DNA from: Eubacteriaceae bacterium | GTDB taxonomy: Bacteria > Bacillota > Clostridia > Oscillospirales > Acutalibacteraceae | Assembly: GCA_021770095.1 (NCBI GenBank) | Contig: JAETRQ010000005.1 | Coordinates: forward strand, 1 to 64,000 | Direction: 5' to 3' | Length of the DNA stretch: 64,000 nt | Part shown: positions 15,326-24,019 of the stretch, piece after piece | Numbering within the stretch: the first letter of the stretch is position 1 | How the letters are laid out: every line of letters starts with the position of its first letter | The notes under the pieces: model-generated | The model's input: the letters and a program-made list of their open reading frames with translations, nothing else | Database searches by the model: none | What the model was told of the DNA's origin: nothing | Translations under genes and position numbers: made by a program

Positions 15326-17980
15326 GTGCGAGATACAGATTTGGATATAGCCTTTTGCGAAAGATATAACCTTATTTCAGATGAATACGAAGGTGTTTCT
15401 GTAACAACGCTGCCTTTTTCCGTTCGTGTAATCAATCGTTTTATAGGAAATGGCATAACAACAGTTGCAGAATTGTTAAAAACCTCGCCATCAGCTTTAA
15501 TGAAGTTGAAAGGGTTCGGCAAGAACTGCCTAGTTGAAGTTGATGCTTTTTGTGCAACGCTAAATAATGATGACTCTATACCCATCGTTCAAAATAAAAA
15601 AGCATCATTATGTTCATCTTCGCTGTTTATTGATCATCGCAATGAAATAGCGGTTGGTAACTTTTCGGTTTTTGAAGATATGGATTTGTCAGAAACCGAA
15701 GCCGAAATGCTCCAAAGGTATAGAGAAGCCTATGATATCTTGGGTGAAGAACTTGCTTTTGAGTGTGTTACTTCAACTGAAAATGTGATTCCGATAATTG
15801 AAATGTTTGTAGATTATCAAAGTCGCATCAAAAAACATATTGAGATTTGGAGAATGGCAAACGCTCTTCCAAACACACGCAAGAACAATAAGGCGTTAGG
15901 GTACATCAATGCTTTTACTTTGGATGAAAATGAGCGGTCTGTTTTGAAAGGTCTGTGTGAGTCTGAAGAAACATCCTTGCTTTCGATGGCAGGAACCGAT
16001 AAGGTCGATGATCTCTCAACATACATTTTATTAAAGAAATTTTTTAAGTGGTGTGCATTTGATTTAGAAAAAGAAGTCAATGAATTGTTTGACAATTTAT
16101 ATTCCAATGAGCGAGTCCGCAAGGTTGTACAGTTAAGAGCAAGAAAAGAAACATTAGAGCAGATTGGCGGAACCCTTAGTGTTACAAGAGAAAGGGTTAG
16201 ACAAATAGAAGCTAAAGCAAAAAAGCTGTTCTCTCGTCTCTATAGTCAAATACGCATAATCTCAAAAATATCTGCAGAACGAAATGGTGATATCGTTTTA
16301 ACACCTGTTGAAATCAAGGAATATTGTGGAGAGTATACTTCTGATTTATTGTTCTTCTTGCAATCATATGAAAGTGCTAACTATACATACGACCGTCAAC
16401 TCGATGTCTTTGTTCTTGGCGATGATTCTATCACTGGTCGTGTTCAAAATTGCATAGAAACATTACCCGAAATCGTAAAAGCAAGTCAACTTGACAGTAT
16501 TCTCGGCGATGCTGCAGAAGAAGCGGATATACCCCTTGAAATGTTAGAAAAAGCATTCATAGATGCATATCGTCTTACCGGTGAAGTTTTTCATCGATGC
16601 AGATTGTCCCTTGCTGCTATATATGAACGAGTTCTTGATACTCATTATCCGCAAGGATTCAAAGCTTACGACGCCGATGAACTTCTTCGTTTCCGAGAGA
16701 TTATTGCAAATGAATATGGTGATGTGGGGCTTCCTGCAAATGATCGCGCACTGACCGCTAGAGTTGCAAGCATTTGTGTTCTCTGTGGCAAAGGTGTTTA
16801 TCGTCTGAAAAAGAAAGATTATCTGCCTTGCCAACTTGCAAATAAAATATGTGAATATATCGAAAATAGCGAAAGCACAATATTCTTGACAAATACGTTG
16901 TTTAGCATTTTTGAAGAGGAGTTGTTGGCTGCTGGTATTGATAACAAGTACTTCTTGCAAGGTGTTTTACACGAACTGTTTGCGGATAGGTTTGTCTTTA
17001 GAAGAGATTATATTTCAAAAGATGTTGACGTTTCTTCTGTTTATTCGGCGGTTGTTGATTTTATCAAGAAGTCAAACTTTCCGGTTTCTAAAGCACAAAT
17101 TCAAGAAGCTTTTCCTGGTATAACAGAGATTGTTATCAATTTTTCTGTCAGTGATCCTAATGTACTTAACTATTTTGGCGAATATCTTCACGCAAGCAAG
17201 TTGAATATTTTGGACAATGAGAAGACCTATTTGTTCAATGTAATAAATGCGTTGACTTCTGATGGTGAGGCACACCATGGACGAGAAATTTATGAAATCA
17301 TATCGCACCAAAAGCCTGAAATATTAACACGAAATGCCGCTATGTATCCGTTTAGTGCTTTTAGTGTGGTTGAATTCTTGTTTAGGGATAAATTCCAATT
17401 CTCGCGTCCGTATGTAGCGAAAAACGGGGTTGAGATTGGCCGTCCAGCAGAACGTTTACACGATTTGATTTACTCCAGTGATGAGTTTACTGTAAGTGAG
17501 ATCAGTGAATTTGGCAGAGATAATCACTTCCAAATTTATTCTTTGCTTGAATATGTTAACGGATGCAATGACGAGTTTCTTCTCATTAATGATGACACAA
17601 TGATGAGAATTGACAGAACCGGCATTGATGAAGTTGTTGCACATCAAGTGGAGGACATCATTTCTGATTCTATCAGCGAAACAACTCTGGTGAAAAATCT
17701 CTCAATATGGGCAGATCTTCCGTCTATAAAGGTGCCGTGGACAGAATGGCTTATTTATAGCGTTATCTTCAAGTGGGGCACCAAACTTGTTGCCGCGACT
17801 ACATCTAACCAGTTTAGATTGTCTGTCCCCCTAGTTGCGCCGGTCGATAACTTTGATCCATCTGCGTTTAAGGATGTGGATAAAGGTGATAGTTCCGTTT
17901 CCTTTGTCGCCGATGATTTAAGCGATATGGATTCACTTTTGGAAGATATTATAGGAGACGATTTTCTCGATAATTTTTGA
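15326..17980 (+). CDS. Large sigma-region-4/helix-hairpin-helix protein of a defence island
   Basis: The 884-aa product has an RNA-polymerase alpha-CTD-like helix-hairpin-helix segment (about 25-75, FIGNGITTVAELLKTSP and LMKLKGFGKNCL). Around 265-310 it has a clear sigma-70 region 4 (EQIGGTLSVTRERVRQIEAK). The remaining 550 residues are not recognised. It lacks regions 2 and 3, so it is not an ordinary sigma factor. The GTG start is supported by GGAG 9 nt upstream. It lies 5' of the PLD-helicase gene, 211 bp apart. A role in regulating or sensing for the dnd cluster is an inference. Confidence 0.7.
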   Translation: MRDTDLDIAFCERYNLISDEYEGVSVTTLPFSVRVINRFIGNGITTVAELLKTSPSALMKLKGFGKNCLVEVDAFCATLNNDDSIPIVQNKKASLCSSSLFIDHRNEIAVGNFSVFEDMDLSETEAEMLQRYREAYDILGEELAFECVTSTENVIPIIEMFVDYQSRIKKHIEIWRMANALPNTRKNNKALGYINAFTLDENERSVLKGLCESEETSLLSMAGTDKVDDLSTYILLKKFFKWCAFDLEKEVNELFDNLYSNERVRKVVQLRARKETLEQIGGTLSVTRERVRQIEAKAKKLFSRLYSQIRIISKISAERNGDIVLTPVEIKEYCGEYTSDLLFFLQSYESANYTYDRQLDVFVLGDDSITGRVQNCIETLPEIVKASQLDSILGDAAEEADIPLEMLEKAFIDAYRLTGEVFHRCRLSLAAIYERVLDTHYPQGFKAYDADELLRFREIIANEYGDVGLPANDRALTARVASICVLCGKGVYRLKKKDYLPCQLANKICEYIENSESTIFLTNTLFSIFEEELLAAGIDNKYFLQGVLHELFADRFVFRRDYISKDVDVSSVYSAVVDFIKKSNFPVSKAQIQEAFPGITEIVINFSVSDPNVLNYFGEYLHASKLNILDNEKTYLFNVINALTSDGEAHHGREIYEIISHQKPEILTRNAAMYPFSAFSVVEFLFRDKFQFSRPYVAKNGVEIGRPAERLHDLIYSSDEFTVSEISEFGRDNHFQIYSLLEYVNGCNDEFLLINDDTMMRIDRTGIDEVVAHQVEDIISDSISETTLVKNLSIWADLPSIKVPWTEWLIYSVIFKWGTKLVAATTSNQFRLSVPLVAPVDNFDPSAFKDVDKGDSSVSFVADDLSDMDSLLEDIIGDDFLDNF

Positions 17981-18119
17981 TGTTTAAGATCACTATCATA
18001 CTATCCCAATCAGATTCAAGGATGCAATCTCTATTGTTGCTTTGATTGGCTAAGATACTGCAGAAAACATACGCAAAGCCTCCTGCAAACATTTTAACAC
18101 AGATTCCATCTCTGACAGG

Positions 18120-18188
18120 GTGGATAATCTTGATGTTTTGGATTTTTCGCTTGAGGATATTATAGATTTCAATGTTTTGGGGGATTAA
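18120..18188 (+). pseudogene. Short acidic C-terminal remnant
   Basis: In the 211-bp gap before the helicase, 23 codons (VDNLDVLDFSLEDIIDFNVL, GD, stop) resemble the acidic end of the preceding protein (DDLSDMDSLLEDIIGDDFL) but lie in another frame. It may be the remnant of a duplicated 3' end. The rest of the gap holds nothing I recognise. Confidence 0.35.
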
Positions 18189-18191
18189 CCT

Positions 18192-20243
18192 ATGAGCCTA
18201 AAGGATTTAGATATCAAATTAAGCTACATCAGTTGTGGCGAAGAGAACATTACAAAATCTTTTCTAGTTCCGGCATTAAAACACACTAAATGTTATCGTC
18301 GAAGCGTGGGCTTCTTTTCTTCGGGTGTGTTCGGACCGATAATTGATGGCATAGTTTCTCTTTCCCGTAATGGTGGAAAGATTGAATTGATAGCAAGCCC
18401 ACAACTAAGTGATGAAGATATCAACGCTATTAACTTGGGGTATCAGAAAAGAGAAGAAATCATTGAAAGTGCTTTTTCGAGAGATTTTATGAAAGAACTT
18501 GATGCACTTGATGATGCCAAGTTGCAGTTGTTGGTAGCATTGATAGCGAATGGTACTTTAGATATAAAAATTGCCGTCACGGAATCCAACGGGATATACC
18601 ATGATAAACTAGGAATACTTGAGGATTTTGATGGAAACATCGTTGTTTTTTATGGCTCTGCTAACGAAAGTTTAAGTGGATACCAAAACAATTACGAAAA
18701 AATCCGTGTAGTTAAAAGTTGGGTGGCTACAGAGGTCAAGAGTATTGAGGATGAGTGCAAAGAGTTTCAGACTTTGTGGGATGGCACCAATCCGTTTGTG
18801 AAGACATATAACTACAAGGAGTCTGCAAAAGCAAACATCCTTAAAGTAATTAATACTCGAAAAGCCACTGGAGGAAAAGCTAAATCCACTCTAATTAAAC
18901 TCCGTGACTACCAAGAAGAAGCTATCAATGCTTGGGTAAATAATGACTACCACGGATTTTATGTTATGGCAACCGGTACAGGTAAAACCTGGACAGCTAT
19001 TTTTTCAGCAAAACATCTTGTTGAAAAACATCCTGCTATGATTGTAATTTGCGCTCCGTACAAGCACCTAGTCAAGCAATGGGCAGATGACGTTGAGAAG
19101 GCATTCCCTGACGCAAAACTTATAATGGTTTCTTCGGAAAACCCAACATGGGAAACACAAATCGCGCAAGAGATTATAAGAAAACAATATAAGCCGGATA
19201 ATCAGATTATTATTATTTCGACAATCGCTTCTTTCAAAATGGAGCGATTTACCAGTGTAATAAGCAGATCCAAAGAAGATAAGTTGCTCATTGTCGATGA
19301 AGCACACAGATTTACAGACCGTCCGGATAAACTAAAAGAGATGTTCCGATATATGCTCGGATTGAGTGCGACACCGTTTAGCGGTTCATCCGCACATAAA
19401 GGTCTTGAGCTAATGGAGTGGTTTGGAGGACAAGTTTTCAATCTTCCTATTGAGAATGCATTAGAGAGAGGATTTTTAGTTCCCTATAACTATTATCCTA
19501 TATACGTCTATGCTACCGAAGATGAGGAAAGGAGATTCAAATACCATACTCAAAAAATCCTATCTTGCTTTAAAAATAATAAATGCATCAACCCAGACCT
19601 CCTTGTCAAGTCGTTAAGAAACCGTTTGCGCGTTATCTCTATGGTCGAGGAAAAAACAACTCGTATTGACGAAATAATTAATCGTATTGCTGAAAAAGAC
19701 CACTTTGTGGTGTATTGCGGTGATGGCAAGCTGTTTGATGCAGACTCAGGCAAAGAGCTCCGTCACATTCAAGCTATAAAGAGAGTTCTTACTGCACACG
19801 GGTTTAAAGCTAGCCAGTTTACTGCCACCGAAAATATGGCTGACCGAATGGAACTGGTCGACGCATTCAACAAGCAAGAGATATCTGCTCTCGTTGCCAT
19901 ACGTTGCTTGGACGAAGGTATTAATATCCCTTCAATAAAGAGCGCTTTAATTCTTTCAAGTAACGACGATTATCGTGAGTTTGTGCAGAGAAGAGGTCGT
20001 ATTCTTCGTACTTATGGCAATAAGAAATACGCGAACATATACGATGTCATTGTTTTACCAAGTTATGATATGCAAGGTTGGGCTAAGATTGAGTTGAGGA
20101 GGTTCCACGAATATGCCCGCTTGGCTTTGAACTGGAACGACCTGGAAGTGGAATTAACTGACCACCTAGGTGCATACGGACTTACCATAGAAGATGTTGA
20201 TGTTTATGACTATGAGGGAATGGAGGAATTGATTGATGAATGA
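18192..20243 (+). CDS. PLD-nuclease/DEAH helicase, candidate phosphorothioation-linked restriction enzyme
   Basis: The 683-aa protein fuses an N-terminal phospholipase-D-like nuclease domain to a superfamily 2 helicase. The PLD motif is HDKLGILEDFDG with GSANES (about 137-160). The helicase shows Walker A ATGTGKTWTA (about 260), DEAH (about 367), LSATPF (motif III) and QRRGRILR (motif VI, about 598). This architecture fits restriction ATPases, including the helicase-type restriction proteins reported with dnd clusters. It overlaps the next 53-aa gene by 8 nt. Cutting of unmodified DNA is inferred from architecture and neighbours. Confidence 0.82.
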   Translation: MSLKDLDIKLSYISCGEENITKSFLVPALKHTKCYRRSVGFFSSGVFGPIIDGIVSLSRNGGKIELIASPQLSDEDINAINLGYQKREEIIESAFSRDFMKELDALDDAKLQLLVALIANGTLDIKIAVTESNGIYHDKLGILEDFDGNIVVFYGSANESLSGYQNNYEKIRVVKSWVATEVKSIEDECKEFQTLWDGTNPFVKTYNYKESAKANILKVINTRKATGGKAKSTLIKLRDYQEEAINAWVNNDYHGFYVMATGTGKTWTAIFSAKHLVEKHPAMIVICAPYKHLVKQWADDVEKAFPDAKLIMVSSENPTWETQIAQEIIRKQYKPDNQIIIISTIASFKMERFTSVISRSKEDKLLIVDEAHRFTDRPDKLKEMFRYMLGLSATPFSGSSAHKGLELMEWFGGQVFNLPIENALERGFLVPYNYYPIYVYATEDEERRFKYHTQKILSCFKNNKCINPDLLVKSLRNRLRVISMVEEKTTRIDEIINRIAEKDHFVVYCGDGKLFDADSGKELRHIQAIKRVLTAHGFKASQFTATENMADRMELVDAFNKQEISALVAIRCLDEGINIPSIKSALILSSNDDYREFVQRRGRILRTYGNKKYANIYDVIVLPSYDMQGWAKIELRRFHEYARLALNWNDLEVELTDHLGAYGLTIEDVDVYDYEGMEELIDE

Positions 20244-20397
20244 ACAAGCAATTGTCGAGAAAATGATTACCTTTATCGAAAAGAAAGAGCGTGAACTGCA
20301 AGCAAACAAAATGAATGCAGACAACCGTGCAAAGAACGACATAATAAAATCGATTATGGACGAATTGGAGCGTGAAACGACAAATGAGAATAACTAA
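20236..20397 (+). CDS. Small 53-aa helical protein between helicase and ATPase
   Basis: A short frame starts at an ATG overlapping the helicase stop (ATGAATGA) and ends 14 nt inside the following ATPase gene. The peptide (MNEQAIVEKMITFIEKKERE and on) is highly charged, predicted helical, without cysteines or membrane segment. Tight overlap on both sides argues it is translated; it may be a small subunit bridging helicase and ATPase. No family recognised. Confidence 0.6.
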   Translation: MNEQAIVEKMITFIEKKERELQANKMNADNRAKNDIIKSIMDELERETTNENN

Positions 20398-22342
20398 TAT
20401 TGAATTTGAAAATTTCCGCAACTTTAGAGACCATGGTGAAATCAAGTGTTCTACTGATGGCAAGGTAACTATTATATACGGAAAAAACGGTGATGGTAAA
20501 ACCACCCTGCACCAGCTGTTCCAGTGGGTGTTCTACGGACAAGTTCATTTTAACAAGACTACTACAGACCGCCTCTATAATCTTCAGTATGAAAGTGAAT
20601 GCTCTTTTGGCGATACATTCCAAGTTATGGGCTGTATTGACTTTGAGCATTCTGGTGTTAAATATTCATTAAAGCGTACCTATACATATAAAAAAGGATT
20701 GAACGATTCTGAAAAGATAGCTGAAGATGTTGTCCTCAATTATATGAATGAAGATCACGATTGGCGTAGAATCGATAAACCGAAGGAAACTATTGAGAAA
20801 TTACTTCCCTCCGGATTGTCCGACTACTTCTTCTTCGATGGCGAAAGTATGATTGCTGACCTCCGTGTTAAGGGAAAGGACTCTGCCGGAAAACTTCGCA
20901 AGGCACTGTACTCCATGTTTGACCTTGATGTGATTGAGTCCGCACTGGATCATATCGGTGACACAAAACTGAAGACTACTGTTCTTGGAAAGCTTTATTT
21001 GAGCAAGGGCACTATTTCCAGTGGAAGTAAAATCGCTGCGGTCAAAACCAATATAGAAAATGCACAAGCGTTGATTGAAAAACACGAAAAGGCTCTCGAA
21101 GAAGCCAAGAAGAAAAAAGCTGAGTGCCAAGCTCTGATTCAGAGTGTATCCGAGCAAATTGGTGGTTATAAATCCAAGGCAGATTACGAACATCAGCGTA
21201 AGAAACTCAAAGCACAACGCGATGCTTTCATTAAAAGTTCTACAGATGCACAAGCACGATTTGGCGACGATGTCCTAGATATGTTTCCAAAATTGCTCAT
21301 TTCCAAGGCAGTACTTGATGCAAAGAAAAAGATTCAGTTAAAAATTGAACAGGACAAGCTCCCTGAAGGTGTATCCAAAAAACTCATTTCCCATCTTCTT
21401 GCCGAAAAGACAACAGAGTGTGTATGTGGTCGAGCGTTAGGCGAAGAAGAAAAGGCTTACATTCGCCACTATCTGGATATTCTTCCGCCTAAATCTTTTG
21501 CAAGCCTATATCAGGATTTTACAAAGACCGCAAACTTCTGGGGCAAGGGCTACGATAAAACAAAAATCGAAGCCTATATTCTTGATGTGCTTAACTACAA
21601 CGAGTTAGCAGCTGATTGCGATAAACGCATTCGTGAACTCGATGCAGCCGAAAAGAAGAGTCCTGACATTGAAGATCTTATTGTTGCAAGGCAGAAGGCT
21701 GAAATTGCTATAGTAGAACTGGATGCTACCATCGTTGGCCTTGAAACTGAAATTAAGAAGTGCGAACTTTACAGAAATAAGCAAATGAAAGACTTTGATG
21801 AGCTTACTCGAGGTAACGCCGAAGGTGAAAAGGTTCTTACCAAGATCCGTATCATGGAGCAGGTTGCTGCATATTTTGCAAAACGCTTGGAAGAAGAGTC
21901 TATTGCTTACAGCCAGAGATTACAGACGAACATCCAGAGCCTTATTGATGGAATGCTCACAAGTAAGCGTCACGTTACTGTTAGTCCAGAGTTTTCTGTT
22001 CGAGTTACCGATAGTTTTGATGATGAGTCAAAATCGGAAGGTCAATTCGCGGTTGTATCTTTTGCATATATTGGAGGTATTCTCAAAATGCTTCAAAGCG
22101 AAGATCATCTTTCTTCCAAAGAGTATCCTCTTGTACTTGATGGTCCTTTCTCTAAACTTGATCCTGATCAACGTCAAAATGTAGTGGATATGATTCCTCA
22201 ATTTGCACCTCAAGTTATCCTTTTCTCTAAAGATGATTTGCATGAGGTGTTTCATGCCGAAAATATCGGCCGAGTATGGACGATTGTAAGTAACGAAGAA
22301 AAAAATATTGCAAAAATTGAGGAGGGACACTTATGGAAATAA
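20384..22342 (+). CDS. SMC/Rad50-like ATPase, DndD-like
   Basis: The 652-aa protein has an ABC ATPase head split by a coiled coil. It begins RITNIEFENFRNF with Walker A GKNGDGKTT (about 33-40). A YFFFDGESM motif typical of DndD-type ATPases follows. The middle (about 220-520) is coiled coil with a short CVCG element near its turn (about 345). Walker B with D-loop (LVLDGPFSKLDPDQR, about 582) lies near the end. The ATG at 20384 is preferred to GTG at 20372 on spacing from GGAG. It is a second SMC-like ATPase besides dndD in this locus. Confidence 0.82.
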   Translation: MRITNIEFENFRNFRDHGEIKCSTDGKVTIIYGKNGDGKTTLHQLFQWVFYGQVHFNKTTTDRLYNLQYESECSFGDTFQVMGCIDFEHSGVKYSLKRTYTYKKGLNDSEKIAEDVVLNYMNEDHDWRRIDKPKETIEKLLPSGLSDYFFFDGESMIADLRVKGKDSAGKLRKALYSMFDLDVIESALDHIGDTKLKTTVLGKLYLSKGTISSGSKIAAVKTNIENAQALIEKHEKALEEAKKKKAECQALIQSVSEQIGGYKSKADYEHQRKKLKAQRDAFIKSSTDAQARFGDDVLDMFPKLLISKAVLDAKKKIQLKIEQDKLPEGVSKKLISHLLAEKTTECVCGRALGEEEKAYIRHYLDILPPKSFASLYQDFTKTANFWGKGYDKTKIEAYILDVLNYNELAADCDKRIRELDAAEKKSPDIEDLIVARQKAEIAIVELDATIVGLETEIKKCELYRNKQMKDFDELTRGNAEGEKVLTKIRIMEQVAAYFAKRLEEESIAYSQRLQTNIQSLIDGMLTSKRHVTVSPEFSVRVTDSFDDESKSEGQFAVVSFAYIGGILKMLQSEDHLSSKEYPLVLDGPFSKLDPDQRQNVVDMIPQFAPQVILFSKDDLHEVFHAENIGRVWTIVSNEEKNIAKIEEGHLWK

Positions 22343-22848
22343 CCACCGACATTAGTCTCCGAGGAACTGCTTGGAATACGGCAATTGAAAAGTTGGGTTG
22401 TATATTCAAAACTCGTACAAACTATATGATTTATATGCTGGCGTTATCTATTGGCATTATGTATGACAAAAGAGAAGATAGACTCCCTGTCGAAGACGGA
22501 GAGGAAGTAAGATCTGTACCTCGTAATGTCATCCGCAATAATGACCAAGGCAAACTTGATTTTATGTTTCAGGCTGCAATCTTATCCACGACAACAGAAG
22601 AATTTTCCGAAGAAGAAAGACTGGATTTTGCTTTCGGTGATAAAAATGATGAGAAGATAGGATTTAAGAGAATCGATTTCTTAACACAGTTTGCAAACTT
22701 CGGTGTAACAAAACTGATGGAACAAATAGGAGAAACACCTATTGAATCTATGGAGAGCATTAAGAATTTCTTGGTATCTACTGTTGAAGGACGAAACTTG
22801 GAGATTGACGCATTGCCGGATGATATCCTTTTAGAAGGAGATTATTAA
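22333..22848 (+). CDS. Small Dnd-associated-type protein
   Basis: The 171-aa acidic protein overlaps the ATPase stop by 10 nt and has a GAGGAGG site. Its N-terminal segment (FKTRTNYMIYMLALSIGIMY) and a later QFANFG segment recall the small dnd-system-associated proteins and, loosely, DndE, but the match is by eye and weak. With the upstream helicase, 53-aa protein and ATPase it forms a four-gene overlapping unit that ends just before the dndB promoter. Confidence 0.5.
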   Translation: MEITTDISLRGTAWNTAIEKLGCIFKTRTNYMIYMLALSIGIMYDKREDRLPVEDGEEVRSVPRNVIRNNDQGKLDFMFQAAILSTTTEEFSEEERLDFAFGDKNDEKIGFKRIDFLTQFANFGVTKLMEQIGETPIESMESIKNFLVSTVEGRNLEIDALPDDILLEGDY

Positions 22849-22878
22849 CTTGCAAACACTCTAAAAATCACGAGAATA

Positions 22879-22907
22879 TTGACATTAAGCGTCGAATGCG
22901 GTATACT
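22879..22907 (+). promoter_or_regulatory. Promoter of dndBCDE
   Basis: TTGACA (22879-22884) and TATACT (22902-22907) have an exact 17-bp spacer. The start site should fall near 22914, about 40 nt before the dndB ATG. The -10 box lies within the palindrome at 22895-22934. Confidence 0.8.
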
Positions 22908-22934
22908 TAAGTATGTACTTAAGTATACCGCATT
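22895..22934. promoter_or_regulatory. 40-bp palindromic operator over the dndB promoter
   Basis: Bases 22895-22913 and 22916-22934 are perfect 19-bp inverted repeats around a TG centre. Each arm contains its own 10-bp palindrome TACTTAAGTA (22904-22913 and 22916-22925), 12 bp apart centre to centre. Because transcription should begin near its centre, the full hairpin would not be in the RNA, so it acts as DNA, probably bound by a regulator. DndB is a known autoregulator in other dnd systems and is the first candidate. Confidence 0.75.
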
Positions 22935-22953
22935 GTTATTTATGAGGTGTGTT

Positions 22954-24018
22954 ATGAACTTTTCTTATCGTTTTCCGGCAGTTAAAGGTATTCAAGCCGG
23001 TAGAGAATACTATATTTCTATGGTTCCGCTGAAGCTGTTGTCTCGCCTTTTCCCGGCTGAGGAAGAAATCGTTCTGCCTGAACATAGAGCGCAACGAAGA
23101 ATCAATGAAGCCCGCATCCCGGAGATTAAGAACTATATTCTCGATAACAGGGATACCTATGTGTTTTCTGCCCTTTCTGCCTCCATTGATGGTGAGTTCA
23201 AATTCACTCCATATATGGATACAGATGCAGGTATTTTTGAAGTTGATATGGGTTCGATTTTTTTGATTAACGATGGGCAACACCGCAAGGCAGCTATCGA
23301 ATCAGCTATGAAAGAAGATCCGTCTTTGGAAAAGGAAACGATTTCTATCGTTTTCTTCAGCGACGAAGGATTAGCTCGTAGTCAGCAGATGTTTACTGAC
23401 CTTAACAAACACGCAGTTAAAACTTCTAATTCCCTCGCCACACTTTATGATTCAAGAGATGAAATAGCAGTAGCTACGAAGCATGTTATAGATACTATTC
23501 CTTTTTTTAAAAGATATACAGACAAGGAAAGAGATATCCTTGGTAAGAATTCCTCAAGTTTATTTACGCTAAACATGATTTATAAAGCAAACCAAAAGAT
23601 AATGCATAGCGAAAAATGCTCAAGTTCTGATGCGGAGTTTTTACTTTCTTATTGGCAGCTTGTTTCTGACAATATTGTTGAATGGCAGGAAGTCCTCAAT
23701 AAGTCTCTCACCAAAAAGGCCTTGCGTGAAAATTATATAGTGACATTGGCTATTACTATTAGCGCGTTTGGAAAGCTAGGACGATTCTTTTTTGATAATG
23801 ATAATTATAATATGCAGAAATATTTGCCGAAACTTCAACAGATTGATTGGCTTCGCTCCAACAATATGTGGATAGGCAGGACAATCCGAGACAACGGCAA
23901 GGTGTTGAATAGCGAAGAAGCTATATCTCTCACTTGCGCTGTAATCAAACGAGAGATTGGTCTGCCCCTTACAAAAGAGGAAAAACAAAAAGAGAAACAG
24001 ATTTCGGAGAAGATGTAG
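22954..24018 (+). CDS. dndB: DNA sulfur modification protein DndB (DGQHR family)
   Basis: The 354-aa protein carries the DGQHR motif (INDGQHRKAAIESA, about 105-115) that defines this ParB-fold-related family. Family knowledge: DndB is not essential for phosphorothioation but lowers its level and represses the dnd operon. The frame is open to 22879, but the ATG at 22954 has GAGGTG before it and lies downstream of the promoter and palindrome, so it is preferred. First gene of dndBCDE; dndC starts one base after its stop. Confidence 0.85.
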   Translation: MNFSYRFPAVKGIQAGREYYISMVPLKLLSRLFPAEEEIVLPEHRAQRRINEARIPEIKNYILDNRDTYVFSALSASIDGEFKFTPYMDTDAGIFEVDMGSIFLINDGQHRKAAIESAMKEDPSLEKETISIVFFSDEGLARSQQMFTDLNKHAVKTSNSLATLYDSRDEIAVATKHVIDTIPFFKRYTDKERDILGKNSSSLFTLNMIYKANQKIMHSEKCSSSDAEFLLSYWQLVSDNIVEWQEVLNKSLTKKALRENYIVTLAITISAFGKLGRFFFDNDNYNMQKYLPKLQQIDWLRSNNMWIGRTIRDNGKVLNSEEAISLTCAVIKREIGLPLTKEEKQKEKQISEKM

Positions 24019-24019
24019 T

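Noticed and set aside
22333-22848. Second dndE
   Set aside because: Longer than DndE and lacking the IRTSKK start and RGANMLY-like end; only loose likeness, so not named dndE.
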